Positions 44,059-55,733 of a stretch of 64,000 nt of DNA are shown here, one piece after another. Source of the stretch: Datura wrightii (Eukaryota; Streptophyta; Magnoliopsida; Solanales; Solanaceae); the NCBI GenBank assembly GCA_035772735.1, contig JASDFA010000018.1, forward strand, positions 136,157,501 through 136,221,500, written 5' to 3'. The position numbers and the translations under genes were made by a program. The stretch's first letter is position 1, and each line of letters opens with the position of its first letter. The notes beneath the pieces were generated by a model that was given only the letters and a program-made list of their open reading frames with translations, had not been told where the DNA came from and did not search any database.

Positions 44059-46283
44059 TGTTAACTCCGGAAGCCCAAAGATCAGAGGGAGTTGAAATAG
44101 AGAAAAACTCAAAACTAGCACTAGGTTTCAGAACAAGTCGTGAGGTGACCCGTAAGAGCATCCCACGAGTCGTGATGTGACTCGTGGGGAGGCCAGGTGA
44201 TGAGCTTAAAAAGATTGGGAAATGGGATCCCCACGAACATGACCAAGACACATGCTTATGCCCTACGAGTCATTACGTCAGTCATGGGTAGTGGTGTGTG
44301 AGTAAAGAGGAGAAAAGAGACAGTGGACTTAACAAGAGGACCCCATGAGTCGTGGTTTATCCTGACGATTTATGGGATTAGTCGTGACCACGCAAGGAAA
44401 AATTTATTTGAGGATGAGGCATTGCACATCACGGATGGTCAGTTGGTGACCACGAGGCATTTTCACCCGATAACAATTTGTTAAGTCATTCGTGACGAGC
44501 CCAGGAGACCTGAAAAGCAGTGTACTCGACGGACAACTCCATGAGTCATGGCCCTTGATGACGAGTCATTAGGTCCCTCATTGGGACCATCTGGCAGTTA
44601 TTTTCTGCGTATTTAGCAAGGGATTTTCTGTAATTCCTAAGATCCTAAGGCCTAAACTACATCATTTTGAGTTATGAATGATGACTTTTGAAGGGGTTAA
44701 GTTCATTTTAGGCCATATTCATTCATGCATGCAAGATAGAAGGTGAGAGAGGGTGATCAATATTTGTGTTCTTCAATCTCTCTTCAATTCCTATTGGGCA
44801 TTTAAAGAAGTGTAGGAATCAGCTACCAACAGGTATGTAGGGTTATGAATGGGTGAATACTTTCACACCCATGCCCAATCCCTCTCTAATCATGAGATTT
44901 GTATGTCTAATCTATGGGGTTTTAACCCAAATGCATGAAATTCCCAATTCTCTACATGAGTATGATTTGATTATGTTTCTACTACTGAATTATGATGCAT
45001 GGGAAAGTTTTATATTGATTTCAATCAAAAATCATGTTCCTAGCTTTATGAATTAAAAAGCCCATTGATAAGAAGTTCATGAAAGATGAGATTTGTGATG
45101 AATGTATGATGATGATGATATAATATCATGAAAAGCATGTTTTACAGCTACCCATGTTTATATTTACATTTTTGATGTGAATTGAGTATTTCAAAGCATG
45201 ATAATGTATTGAACAATGCCCTAATGTCAAGTATGAATTATGATTTATCGAATTAAGCTTACCACATGGATTTCGACAGAAGACTCCCAATTATCTTTCA
45301 GCTTGTAGTATGTTTTGAGCTTAAGCTTCAAATATGCATGACTTCATATTTGATATGTATTTGACTATTGAGCTTCGTTACAAAAAGATGTAGAGCATAT
45401 GCACATTTTTAGAGTAGTGTCTAGCACCGAGTAGGCTAAGGGTCGATCACCCTATGCCTCAGAACTACGCGACAATGTAGATTTATACTATATATATGTA
45501 TATATATTACTTGGGACCTCGCTTGTGAGCTTACCCCTGCCCCAATTAGGCCCTGAGCTTGATATTGACATTATGGTATCGTATCTAGCCCTTGCAAGGC
45601 TTTGGATGGCTCTACCTACTTGAGTGTGATAGTTGGGACCATGTCAGCTCTATCGTGGTATGTCAGTTAAAAGACGAGTCTCCCATTGTTCCTCATGATT
45701 TCAGTTATGCATGTTCATCATTCTTGAGATTTATACGTTGATACATGTTCTAAAGCAGGTTTGACCTAATATTCAATTTTACTTATAGATATCAGATTTC
45801 AGCTTTGAGTCAATCAATTCAGTTATGATCTACGTTATGTTATGATGAGATCATGATTTCATAAAGAATGCATGCAAGTGCTACTCTCAGATTCTTAATG
45901 TGTATGTTCCTACATTATGCATTATCTTTAAATGATTTTTACTTAAGCAGTTTTACATACCTTACATACATGGTACATTCCATGTACTGACCGAATACTT
46001 TATGCTGTATCATTTCATGATACAAGACCCGGCTCTCAGTTTTAGTTTTATTAAGTTAGTTGGGGTCTTGTCCCATCAACTCTTCATATTTAGAGGCTTC
46101 ATGATCAAGTCGGATTGTGTACTCTAATTTTAAGTTAAATTTAGACTTCTTCTGTGATTTATCTTGATGATTCATTGGTTTTATTGATCGAGTTAGTTGT
46201 ATGCTTATGCTTTGGGTCGACTTGAGGTCTCTTAGCGCTCCTTGTTCGGTGTTGTGATCTGGGCCTCCATGCGGGTCATGAAA
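44059..46283 (+). repeat. 5' LTR of element E
   Basis: It starts TGTTAACTCCGGAAGCCC and ends GGTCATGAAA (the 3' copy has GGTCGTGACA). It contains a palindromic GACTCGTGG-type array at about 44140-44580. The small ORF at 44853-45056 is repeated in the 3' LTR and looks fortuitous. Confidence 0.88.
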
Positions 46284-46287
46284 AACT

Positions 46288-46299
46288 TGGTATCAGAGC
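46288..46299 (+). promoter_or_regulatory. Primer binding site of element E (tRNA-iMet)
   Basis: TGGTATCAGAGC is an exact complement of the initiator tRNA-Met 3' end, 4 nt after the LTR. 46300-46492 is the leader. Confidence 0.9.
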
Positions 46300-46492
46300 A
46301 ATGGGTTTGAAGTATCCTACAGTGTCTAGAAGCCGCGTTAAGTAGAGTCTTTTTCATGGCAGTGAAGCGCACCGCACTTTTGACGAAGTGGCTACAAGAC
46401 GTTTAGGAAATGTTTCCTTCTTTCATGATCTATGTCATGCGATGAAATGTCTCCCTATCTTTCTAATTCATGCTATTCTTAATTGCAGAATC

Positions 46493-47590
46493 ATGGCTCC
46501 CCAAATGGTGAATGGTAGAAGGAATGTGAATGGCGAAGACCATGAGGATGGCAATGGAAATGGGCACCAGTAGGCCCCACCAGTTCAGAAGCACTAGGCA
46601 CCGGAGTCGGTTGCCCATGCTGTGTTTTGGACAGCTATTCAGATGCTCACATAGGCCTTGACCGCTCAGGTCAATCAGTTGGTGATTGCGCATGTCCAGA
46701 AAAATTGTAATACAACGACTGCTCGAATCAGAGCCTTCTTGAGAATGAACTCGCTGAAGTTCCTGGGGTCAAAGGTAGATGAGGACCCGCATTAGTTCAT
46801 AGATGAGATTGTGAATATCACTAAAGTCATGGGGGTGAGTGGAGTTGGTGCGCAGAGTTGGTCTCATACCAATTGAAAGGGATCGTGCACATCTGGTTTT
46901 GCCAATGGAAAGATAATAGGTCCGTCAGAGCAGGTCTTGTCACTTGGGAAGAGTTCCATGTCATATTCTTAGATTGATTCTTCCCTCGTGAGATAAGGGA
47001 GTTGAAGGCAGATGAGTTCGTAAATCTAAAATAAGGGAGGATGACAGTGCAAGAGTATGCCCTTGAGTTCAATCGCCTATAAAAGTACGCCTCGGAGTTA
47101 GTGGTTGGTCAGAAGGTGCGGGTGAGCAGGTTCGTGCATGGAGTAGCAGGCTATTTGGACAAGGATTGTAGGACCGCTATGCTCTACCAGGACATGGAAT
47201 TTCCATGGATGGTTTTGTATGCCCAGCAGATGGAGGTGGCACATATGAGGTAGGGGGGACAATAGGGCCAGGACTGATAGTCACAGATTCTCAAAGCCGA
47301 AGTTAGGTGGTGGGCACCGACAGTAGATCCATCAGAGATCATCAACCCTAGCATCTTTGGCATTGAATATTCCATCTAGACCGAGGCACGATCAGAGGGG
47401 GAAAACATCAGGCTCGAGGGGTCAAACCAGCAGACCCGCAGATTCTAGCATCCTAGCTTGTCGTAGGTGTTCTCAGGGCCACATAGGCTAGCCCAGAAAT
47501 ATGCTCAGATATTGCCTAGCAGCGAGATAGGATAAGGATGGGGGCCGAGGTGTAGCTTCTAGTTTAGCAACCCCTCCCGCATGCTCAGTA
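46493..47590 (+). pseudogene. Gag remnant of element E
   Basis: The start is ATG at 46493 (MAPQMVNGRRNVNGEDHEDG), with a stop at codon 27. Beyond it lie AHAVFWTAIQMLT, TARIRAFLRMNSLKFLGSKV, the DEIVNITKVMGV capsid block, a PREIRELKADEFVNL-like block and a degraded zinc knuckle (CRRCSQGHIG) near 47460. It has many stops and several frame changes. Confidence 0.78.
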
Positions 47591-47599
47591 TATAAGGGG

Positions 47600-48030
47600 G
47601 AATCTACTAGTATAGGTGGCGGTCAGCGCCAAAACAAATTTTATGCCTTAGAATTCTTCTAGGAGCAGGAGGTCTTCCTGAATGTGGTCACTGGTATGTT
47701 ATGACTTTTCCATCTTGATGTTGATGCTTTGTTTATATCCAAGGGCTACCTTGTCATTTGTGACACCTTATGTGGCTAGTAGCTTTGGAGTCAGTCTCGA
47801 AGTCTTATTAGAACCCTTCTTAGTTTCTACTCCAATAGATGACCCAGTTGTAGCTAGACGGGTGTATGGAGGATGCCCAGTCTTAGTCCTTCAGAAAGTC
47901 ACCTCAGCAAATTTGATAGAGTTAGCCATGACCTATTTTGATGTTATCCTCGGCATGGATTAGTTATTTGCATGTTATGCTTTAGTTAATTTTAGAACTT
48001 GGGCAGTAGAGTTCAAATTTTCGGGTGAGC
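47600..48030 (+). pseudogene. Protease remnant of element E
   Basis: The open stretch 47682-47963 reads YPRATLSFVTPYVASSFGVS, LVSTPIDDPVVARRVYGGCP and MTYFDVILGMD, the chromoviral retropepsin. The active-site DPG is replaced by YPR (47736-47744), and a frame change lies just before it. Confidence 0.8.
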
Positions 48031-49125
48031 CAGTGTTAGAATGGAAGGGTAGTTCAGTTGTGCTTGTAGGTCGTTTCATTTCCTACCTTAAGGCCAGAAA
48101 GATGATTTCCAAAAGTTGTGTGTACTATCTAGTTAGGGTTAAGGATGTTGAGTCCGAGACCCCTACTATCCAGTTAGTTCTAGTAGTATGTGAGTATCAA
48201 AAGGTCTTTCCAGATGATTTACTAGGAATCTCTCCCGAGTGGGAGATCAATTTTGGTATTAACATTCTTCCCGACACGCATCCTATATCTATTCCTCCCT
48301 ACATAATGGCTCTAACCGAGCTAAAGGAGTTGAAAGAGCAGTTGAAGGACCTGTTAGATAAGGGTTTCATTAGACTGAGCAAGTCCCCATGAGGTGCACC
48401 GGTTCTTTTTGTCCTAAAGAAAGATGGTTCTCTTCGTATGTGTATTGATTATCGGCAATTGAACAAGGTCACCATGAAGAACAGGTATCCCCTACCCAGG
48501 ATTGATGATTTATTTGACAAGCTTTAGGGTGCCAAGTGGTTCTCAAAGATAGATCTCAGATCCGGGTATCATCAACTCAGAGTTCGGGAGAATTACATCC
48601 CAAAGACAGCCTTAAGGATGCGTTATGGTCATTATGATTTTGGACTAATGAATGCTCCTGCAGCTTTTATGGACTTGATGAATAGAGTGTTGAAGCCATA
48701 CTTCGATATGTTCGTTATTGTGTTTATTGATGATATCTTGATATGCTCTCGGAGCAAGGATGAACATGCCACTCATTTGATAATAGTGCTTCAAACTCTC
48801 AAGGATCGTAAATTATATGCTAAATCAGCATATGTGAGTTTTGGTTGGACTTGGTGGCATTTTTGGGCCATGCGGTATCAAGTGAAGGCATAAAGGTGTA
48901 GTCTTAGAAAATTGAGGCGGTGAAGAATTGACGTAGGCCATTGAATCCTTCAGATATTAGGAGTTTCTTGGGTCTAGTCGGCTATTATCAAAGATTTGTT
49001 GAAGGCTTCTCATCTATAGGAGTACCCTTGACCAAATTGACCCAGAAGAAGGTGAAATTCCAATTGTCAGAAGCTTGTGAGAAGAGCTTCCAAGAGTTGA
49101 AGACCCGACTTACTTCAGCATCGGT
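48031..49125 (+). pseudogene. Reverse transcriptase remnant of element E
   Basis: It contains DLLDKGFIRLSKSP (then a stop), GAPVLFVLKKDGSLRMCIDY, RYPLPRIDDLFDKL and FSKIDLRSGYHQLRV. These are followed by YGHYDFGLMNAPAAFMDLMN and the intact catalytic VFIDDILICS. About five residues are missing between HYDF and GL compared with relatives. The frame changes after LYAKSAYVSFG. SDIRSFLGLVGYYQRFVEGF (48941 onward) completes the thumb. Confidence 0.85.
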
Positions 49126-49640
49126 GTGAACTCTACCGGAGGGTACTGATGGGTTTGTGGTGTACCGTGATGCTTAAAGGATTGGACTTTGGTGTGTATT
49201 GATGAAGCAAGGAAAAGTTATAGCTTATGCCTTTAGACAATTGAAAGTTCATGAGAAGAACTACCTGACCCATGATCTTGAATTGGCCGCAGTGGTATTC
49301 TCTTTGACGATATGGAGACATTATTTGTACGGGGTCTATGTGGTTGTATTTGTGGATAATAAGTGCTTGCAATATGTGTTTACCCAGAAGGATCTCAATC
49401 TTCAACAAAGGAGGTGGTTGGAGCTAATCAAGGACTATGATATGAGTGTCCTTTACCATCCGGGTAAGGACAATGTACTAGAAGATGCACTTAGTAGACT
49501 TTCTGTGGAGAGTGTGTCCCATGTGGATAAAGGGAAGAAGGAGCTGGTGAAGGATGTGCATCTGCTCGCAAGGTCGGGAGTTAGGTTGGTTGACTCGACT
49601 GATGGTAGTGTTGTTGTTCAGAATTGGATCAAAATTATCC
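49126..49640 (+). pseudogene. RNase H remnant of element E
   Basis: The stretch 49199-49651 is open for 150 codons: KVIAYAFRQLKVHEKNYLTH, DLELAAVVFSLTIWRHYLYG, FVDNKCLQYVFTQKDLN and YHPGKDNVLEDALSRLSVES. The first catalytic segment, just upstream (VVYRDA, near 49155), lies beyond a stop. It is otherwise well preserved. Confidence 0.85.
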
Positions 49641-51060
49641 TTGGTGACTAATGTAAAGGCTACGCAAGATGAGGACCAAATTCTACTAAAGTTAAAGGAA
49701 GCTGTTAAAAATCAGAAGATAGAGGTCTTCTCCAAAGGGGGAGATGGTGTGCTTCGGTACTAGGGTCTCCTATGTGTTCTGGATGTTGACGATTTGAGGA
49801 GCCGGATGTTGCATGAGGCTCATGGATCCAGGTATTCTATACATCCATGTGCCACAAAGATGTCCCATGACTTACGAGAAGTCCATTGGTGGAATGGCAT
49901 GAAGAAAGACATCGCAGAATTCATAGCTAAGTGCCCAAACTGTTAGCAAGTAAAGGTGAAGCACTAGAGACCGGGAGGTGTACTTCAGGATATCAGCTCT
50001 CCTACTTGGAAGTGGAAAAGAAATGAATATGGACTTCATCACAGATTTACCTCGTACTCGTCGACTATATGACTATATTTGGGTTGTGGTGGGCAGGCTG
50101 ACCAAGGCTGCTCATTTCCTACTGGTCAAGACCACGGATGTGGTGAGGTATTATGCCAAACTATATATCCGGGAGCTTGTCCGATTCAATGGAGTGCCGT
50201 TATCCATCATTTAAGACAATGGTACTAAATTTACCTCTCAGTATTGGAAGTTGTTCCAAAAAGGGCTTGGTACACGGGTTAAGCTCAGCACAATATTTCA
50301 CCCGCAAATTGATGGTCAAGTGCAGAGGAAAACACAGACTCTCGAGGACATATTGAGATCATGTGTAATTGACTTCAATGGTGGTTGGGATGATCACTTT
50401 CCCTTATCGAGTTTTCCTACAATAACAACTACCATTCTAGTATTCAGATGGCACCGTTCGAGGCTCTCTATGGGTAGAGATGTAGGTTGCCTATCGGTTG
50501 GTTCGAAGTTAGTGAGGTGCGATGATAGGGCTAGATTTGGTTCATGAGGCTATGGAGAAGGTTCAGCTCATACGGGATAGGTTGAAGACAACTCAAAGTC
50601 GCCAAAAAGTCCTATGCCAATTTGAGAAGGAGGGAACTAGAATTTGAGGTGGATGATTGGGTGTTTCTGAAGGTATCTCCTATCAAGGGAGTGATGAGGT
50701 TCCGAAAGAAAGGAAAACTCAGTCCTTGTTATGTTGGCCCCTAGAGGATTGTGAAGCGGGTTGGCAAGGTGGCCTAAGAATTGGAGTTACCCTTAGAATT
50801 AGTTTCCATGCATCCTGTGTTCCATGTATCGCTCATAAAAAAGTGTTTGGGTGATCCAGCTCTTATTGTCCCGGTGGATAGTGTTGGTGTGAAAGACAAC
50901 CTATGTTACAAAGAGGTTCCGGTAGAAATACTGGATAGTCAGGTTTGAAGGCTAACAAGGAAGTAGCTTCAGTTAAAGTGTTATGAAGGAATCAAAATGT
51001 TGAGGGAGCTACATGGGAAGCCGAAGCGAATATGATGGATAAATAGCTAGATTTATTCTC
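49641..51060 (+). pseudogene. Integrase and chromodomain remnant of element E
   Basis: Finger region: HEAHGSRYSIHP-like, VHWWNGMKKDIAEFIAKCPN. Core start: NMDFITDLPRTRRLYDYIWV, then VGRLTKAAHFLLVKTTDVVR (50024-50160). The C-terminal domain is YNNNYHSSIQMAPFEALYG, RRELEFEVDDWVFLKVSPIK and SMHPVFHVSLIKK. Near 50900-51060, KEVPVEILDSQV and an ATWEAEANMMDK-like end are the relics of a chromodomain, which in this lineage steers insertion to heterochromatin. It is split by frameshifts and stops. Confidence 0.8.
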
Positions 51061-51309
51061 TACCAGCTCAGTTCCAGCTTGAGGTATCAGTTTGCTCTCA
51101 AACTCTAATTAGTTTTCATGTTCAGTTCATGTGCCCAAGTTGTTTTTCTGCAAGTGGATGTATGTACGATTCGTAAATTTAGTTCATCTATGTAGTTTGA
51201 ATTGCAGTAGTCATTCCGTTAGTTTTTGGTTTATATGATCAGCATTTGAATATGATAATTGCATTTCTCTACTTTTCTGTATGTTTTCCAATATTTGAGG
51301 ATTAATGTT

Positions 51310-51325
51310 CCCAAGGGGGAGATAT
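51310..51325 (+). promoter_or_regulatory. Polypurine tract of element E
   Basis: CCCAAGGGGGAGATAT lies directly before the 3' LTR. Confidence 0.75.
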
Positions 51326-53601
51326 TGTTATACCCCGAAAGCCCAAAGATCATACCCTGGAGTTGAAACAAAGAAAAATTCAAAACTGGCACCAGGTATT
51401 AGAATGGGTCACGAGGTTACCCGTGAAAGCAGCCCACGAGTCGTGATGTGACTCGTGGGGAGGCCAGGTGATAAGCTTAAAAAGATTGGGAAATGGCATC
51501 CCCACGGACATGACCATGACTGGTGGTCATGCACTAGGAGTCATTAGGTCAGTCGTGGGGAGTGATGTATGAGTAAAGAGGAGAAAAGAGACTGTGAACT
51601 TAACGGGAGGACCCCATGAGTCGTGGTCAGTCCCCATGATTTGTGGGATGAGTCATGACCAAGCAGAGAAAATTTTATTTGAGGACGAGACAGTGCACAC
51701 CACAGATGGTGACCACGAGTCGTGGTCACCTGGTAACGAGTCCTTCAGGCATCCGTGACTAGGCCAGGAGACCTTACAAGCAGGGTACCTGACGGATAAC
51801 TCCATGAGTCATGGCCCTTGATGACGAGTCATTAGGTCCCTTGATAGGACCATCTAGTAGTAATTTTCTGTGAATTTAGTAAGAGCTTTTTTGTAATTCC
51901 TAAGATCATTAGGCCTAAACTACGTCGTTTTGAGTTATGAATGATGACTTTTAAAGGGGTCAAGTTCATTTTAGGCCATATTCATTCATGCATGCAAGAT
52001 AGAAGGTGAGAGAGGGTGATCAAGCTTAGTGTTCTTCAATTCCTCTTAAATTCCTATTGGGCATTTAAATAATTTGTAAGAATCAGCTACCAACAGGTAT
52101 GTAGGTCTATGAATGGGTGAATACTTTCACACTTATGCCCAATCCCTCTCTAATCATGAGATTTCTATGTCTAATCTATGGGGTTTTAACCCAAATGCAT
52201 GAAATTCCTAATTCTCTACATGAGGATGATTTAATTATGTTCCTACTTCTGAATTATGAAGCATGGGGAAGTTTTATATTGTTTTCAATCAAAAATCATG
52301 TTCCTAGCTTTATGAATTAAAAAGCCCATTGATGAGATATGTGAAGAATGTATGATCATGATGAGATATTATCATGAAAAGCATGTTTTAAAGCTACCCA
52401 TGTTTATAATTATGTTTTTGATGTGAATTGAGTATTTCGAAGAATGATAAAGTATTGGGCAATGCCCTCATGCCAAGTATGAATTATGATTTCCCAAACC
52501 AGGCTTACCAAATGGTTTTGGAGAGAAGACTCCCAATTATCTTTCAGCTAGTTGTATGTTTTGAGCTAAAGCTTCAAATATGTGTGACTTCGTATTTGAG
52601 ATGTATTTAATTATTGAGCTTCGTCAATAGACGATGTTGAGCTTCATTACAAATTTATGTAGAGCATATGCATGTTTTGGGAGTAGTGTCTAGCACTGAG
52701 TAGGCTAAAGGTCGATCACCCTATGCCTCAGAAATATGTGCCAATATAGGTTTATATTATGTATATATATTATTTGGGACCTCCCTTTTAATCTATCCCC
52801 AGCCCCGATTGGGCCCCAAGCTTGATATCGATATCCTGGTATCGTCCCTAGCCCTGGAAAGGCTTTGGACGACTCTACCTATTGTTCCTCATGATTTCAT
52901 TATGCTTGTTCATCATTCTTGAGATTTATACATTGATAGATGTTCTAAAGCGGGATTGACACAATTTTGAATTTTACTTATAAATATAAGTTTTCAGCTT
53001 TGAGTCAACTGATTCAGTTATGATGTATGTTATGTTAAGATGAGATCATGATTTTAGAAAGATTGCATGCAAGCCCTACTCTCATATTCTTAATGTTTAT
53101 GTTCTACATTATGCATTGTCTTTAAATGATTTTTACTTACTTATGCGATTTTACTGAACTTACATACTTGGTATATTCCACGTACTAATCGCATACTCTA
53201 GGTTGTATCTTTCATGATACAAGACCCGGCTCTCTGGCTTAGCCGCGTTCATAGACAGTCTTCTCAGATAGCATCGTATGTTGTGGTGAATCCTCATCTC
53301 CCGAGGACTAGATTTATTCATATTTTTTCTCCATGTATTTTTAGTTTCAGTTTTATTTAGTTAGTTGGGGTTTTGTCCCATCAACTCGTCATGTTTAGAG
53401 GATTTTAGACATATGGATGTATTTAGCTTCAGATTGAGTATTCTGATGTTAAATTAAATTTAGACTTCCGCTATGGTTTAACTTAATGATTCTTCGGTTT
53501 TATTAATTTACTTAGTTGTATGCTTATGCCATGGGTCGACTTGGGGTCTCTGGGGGCTTATTGTCCTGTGTTGCAATCGAGCCTCCGTTCGGGTCGTGAC
53601 A
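51326..53601 (+). repeat. 3' LTR of element E
   Basis: It starts TGTTATACCCCGAAAGCCC and ends GGGTCGTGACA. It is collinear with the 5' LTR (shared palindromic array at 51410-51840) but has several small indels, so E is not recent. Confidence 0.9.
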
Positions 53602-54386
53602 AAGGCTTGGGACAGCTCTGCCAACTTGAGCGAGATAGTTGGGCATCATGTGCTTATTCATAATGGTGTCGGTTATGATGTGTCTCCCACTATTGCTCAT
53701 ATTTTAAGATATTAATGTTCAACACTTATGATATCATTTTTAATAGTATGATTGACCTTTTGATCAGTTTATGAGCTTTTACCTATGATTCAATCATGTT
53801 AAACCATATGATTTATATTTCAAAACCTTGGGTCATTTTGCTTCAGTTTATGATGAATATCTCATGCTTATGACTATCTCCCAAATATGATTTTATCGTG
53901 TTATCCATACTCTCACGTTTTACTTATTTTACATACTTAGTATATTTCAAGTATTGACCAAATAATCTATAGTATACAATCTTATGATATAGGTTTGGGT
54001 GATTATTCTCAACTGTGGCATTAGCTTTGCACCTGCTTCAGTCCAGTTTCGCCCTTGCTTGGGTGAGTCCTCATGATCCGAGGACGTTAGCTTTGTCATA
54101 TGCTCTTTTTACTATGTCATTATTTTTCAAATTCTAGTAAAGATAGTTCGGGGTGTTGTCCCACCAGCTCATCTATGACTAGAGGCTTTTCAGACAACTA
54201 CATATTAGATGATTCAACATTGTTGGTCTGTTGTCCCATTTAGGTATTATGATGTCTAGACTTCTGCTTATGTTATGTTCATGATTTCTTTCAGCTTAGT
54301 TTGTGCTCAATAATATAATATGTATGTGCCATGAGTTAGTTTAAAGCCATTTGTGATTCTAGATCCCGTGTTGCTCGGGTCGTGCA
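53602..54386 (+). repeat. 3' LTR of element C, second part
   Basis: It continues C's LTR after E: AAGGCTTGGGACAGCTC matches 16541 onward in the left LTR, including the GAGATAGTT...CATCATGTGCT block. It ends near GGGTCGTGCA at 54386. Confidence 0.75.
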
Positions 54387-55733
54387 GGGCTCTAGTGGAT
54401 TGGGCCAAATCATGGTCACCACCGAAATGGGATGAAGATCCCTGAATGGGTGTCTCTCCCAATGCCACTCGAGTTGAATAGATGCATGACACCTCTGTTG
54501 TATGCTCTATCGCACTCTTGGTACCCAGAGGCAAGTATAGGACCTCATCTTCATCCACAAGACGGGACCTCTTTTGTGTACTGGACTTTCCTCCAATAGG
54601 TAGTGCTCATTTTCGTGCCATTTACTAGTGATCATGCACAAGCTTGTCAGAACATAGACTAAAGATAATCATGAAATCAAAATGAATTAGCTCAAGAGGG
54701 CTAGAAGGACGATCAGTACCTTATACCATTAATTGACCCCAAGAATTTTCAATAAACTATTTTAATGGTTAGTATAATGTACAAACCGTGCATTGAAAGG
54801 ACGGTCTGTCCCTTGCGTCATCCTTTGACTTAGAGAATTGGAGCATTCGGGTTCACTTGTCGGAACATCAGACGTGGCATATGTGGAAGAGACAGTCTAT
54901 CCATGCCTACATCTTTTGGGGTTAATAGTTTTACAATACTCATGGGTTATTCAATTATTGAACAAATCTCAGTCATGGGATGGGGCTATGCCAATATCAA
55001 GTTCAAGAAGCAAGTTACAGTCATTCAAACACTCTCTTAATCCCCGTCCAAAATTTTATCATTTTGACCCAAGTTCTCCCCTCCAAAGTCATAGTCCAAG
55101 CATAGGTATATAAGACCCCCAATTCAATACATGATGCACATCACATTAGGCAATAAAAATAATGCTCAATGTCAATATTCAATAGCTATATCATTGCATG
55201 TGAACATGTGGATGTTGACAAAGAGTGCACGAATGGAATGGGTTAAGAAATCCTTGGGTCTTGAGTAGACTATGGGTGTGTGAGATAAATGCAAGGAAAC
55301 AATTAAGTAAAGCAAATGAATTAGCAGGAATGGAGGATTTTAGCAAAGCAGAAATGGAGAAGGGAAGAGTATTGGTGAAGATGGAGGTCAACAGTTCATT
55401 TGGCAAAGATGCCCTCTTTGTAAATCTGATTCCCCTTTTAAAAGTCATGGGTTGGGTAAGTTTATATCATGGGTGGCCAATTAAATAACAACCCGGGCCA
55501 ATAAAAGCCATGACCCGACCCAAAATCCATCTCCACCTAGGGTCCACAAAACACATTTTAAAAACCAAAGATAGTTTAATGAGCGGACCATTTCGGTAGT
55601 GTTTGGTCCTCAGATTGGGCCATCTCTTACCCATTTCCTACTAGTGGACCATATTTAGAGGACTGTAGAACATGTGGCCTAATCTTTGAAAGGACAATCC
55701 ATCTGTTCAACCATCTTTTGCACAACAGATTTA
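54387..55733. other. Unassigned interval between the two nests
   Basis: It is outside any LTR that I can pair. The ORFs at 54307-54558 (minus), 54838-55113 (plus) and 55225-55488 (plus) show no family that I recognise. Compositionally it is like the surroundings. It could be single-copy intergenic DNA or the interior of an older repeat. Confidence 0.5.

Larger units (their letters stand above)
44059..53601 (+). mobile_element. Element E: chromodomain-type Ty3/gypsy retrotransposon, complete but decayed
   Basis: Both LTRs are present (44059-46283 and 51326-53601). A good tRNA-iMet primer site, gag, protease, RT, RNase H, integrase and chromodomain remnants, and a polypurine tract lie between them in canonical order. 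The flanks AAGGT (44054-44058) and AAGGC (53602-53606) are a 5-bp target duplication with one transition. Both flanks are element C LTR. All coding domains are interrupted. Confidence 0.92.
15606..54386 (+). mobile_element. Element C: ancient Ty3/gypsy element, dismembered by nested insertions
   Basis: The two LTR remnants (15606-17343, and 42901-44058 with 53602-54386) are alignable, for instance at CGACCCATT...TTTGG near 15680 and 43210, but are clearly more diverged than the LTRs of the inserted elements. A gag start follows the left LTR, and an RNase H-integrase-chromodomain remnant precedes the right LTR. The middle (rest of gag, protease, RT) is missing. Insertions inside are B2 with B3, the A-family solo LTR, and E. 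A lies at the left edge. That the left and right parts belong to one element is an inference from LTR type, strand and order. Confidence 0.7.

Noticed and set aside
46288..46299. Possible tRNA-related gene fragment
   Set aside because: It is a 12-base complement of a tRNA 3' end placed just after an LTR, so it is a primer binding site; no tRNA cloverleaf is present.
55225..55488. 87-codon + strand ORF with charged residues, considered as a host exon
   Set aside because: There is no family resemblance, no clear splice sites or neighbours, and a length within chance for this region.
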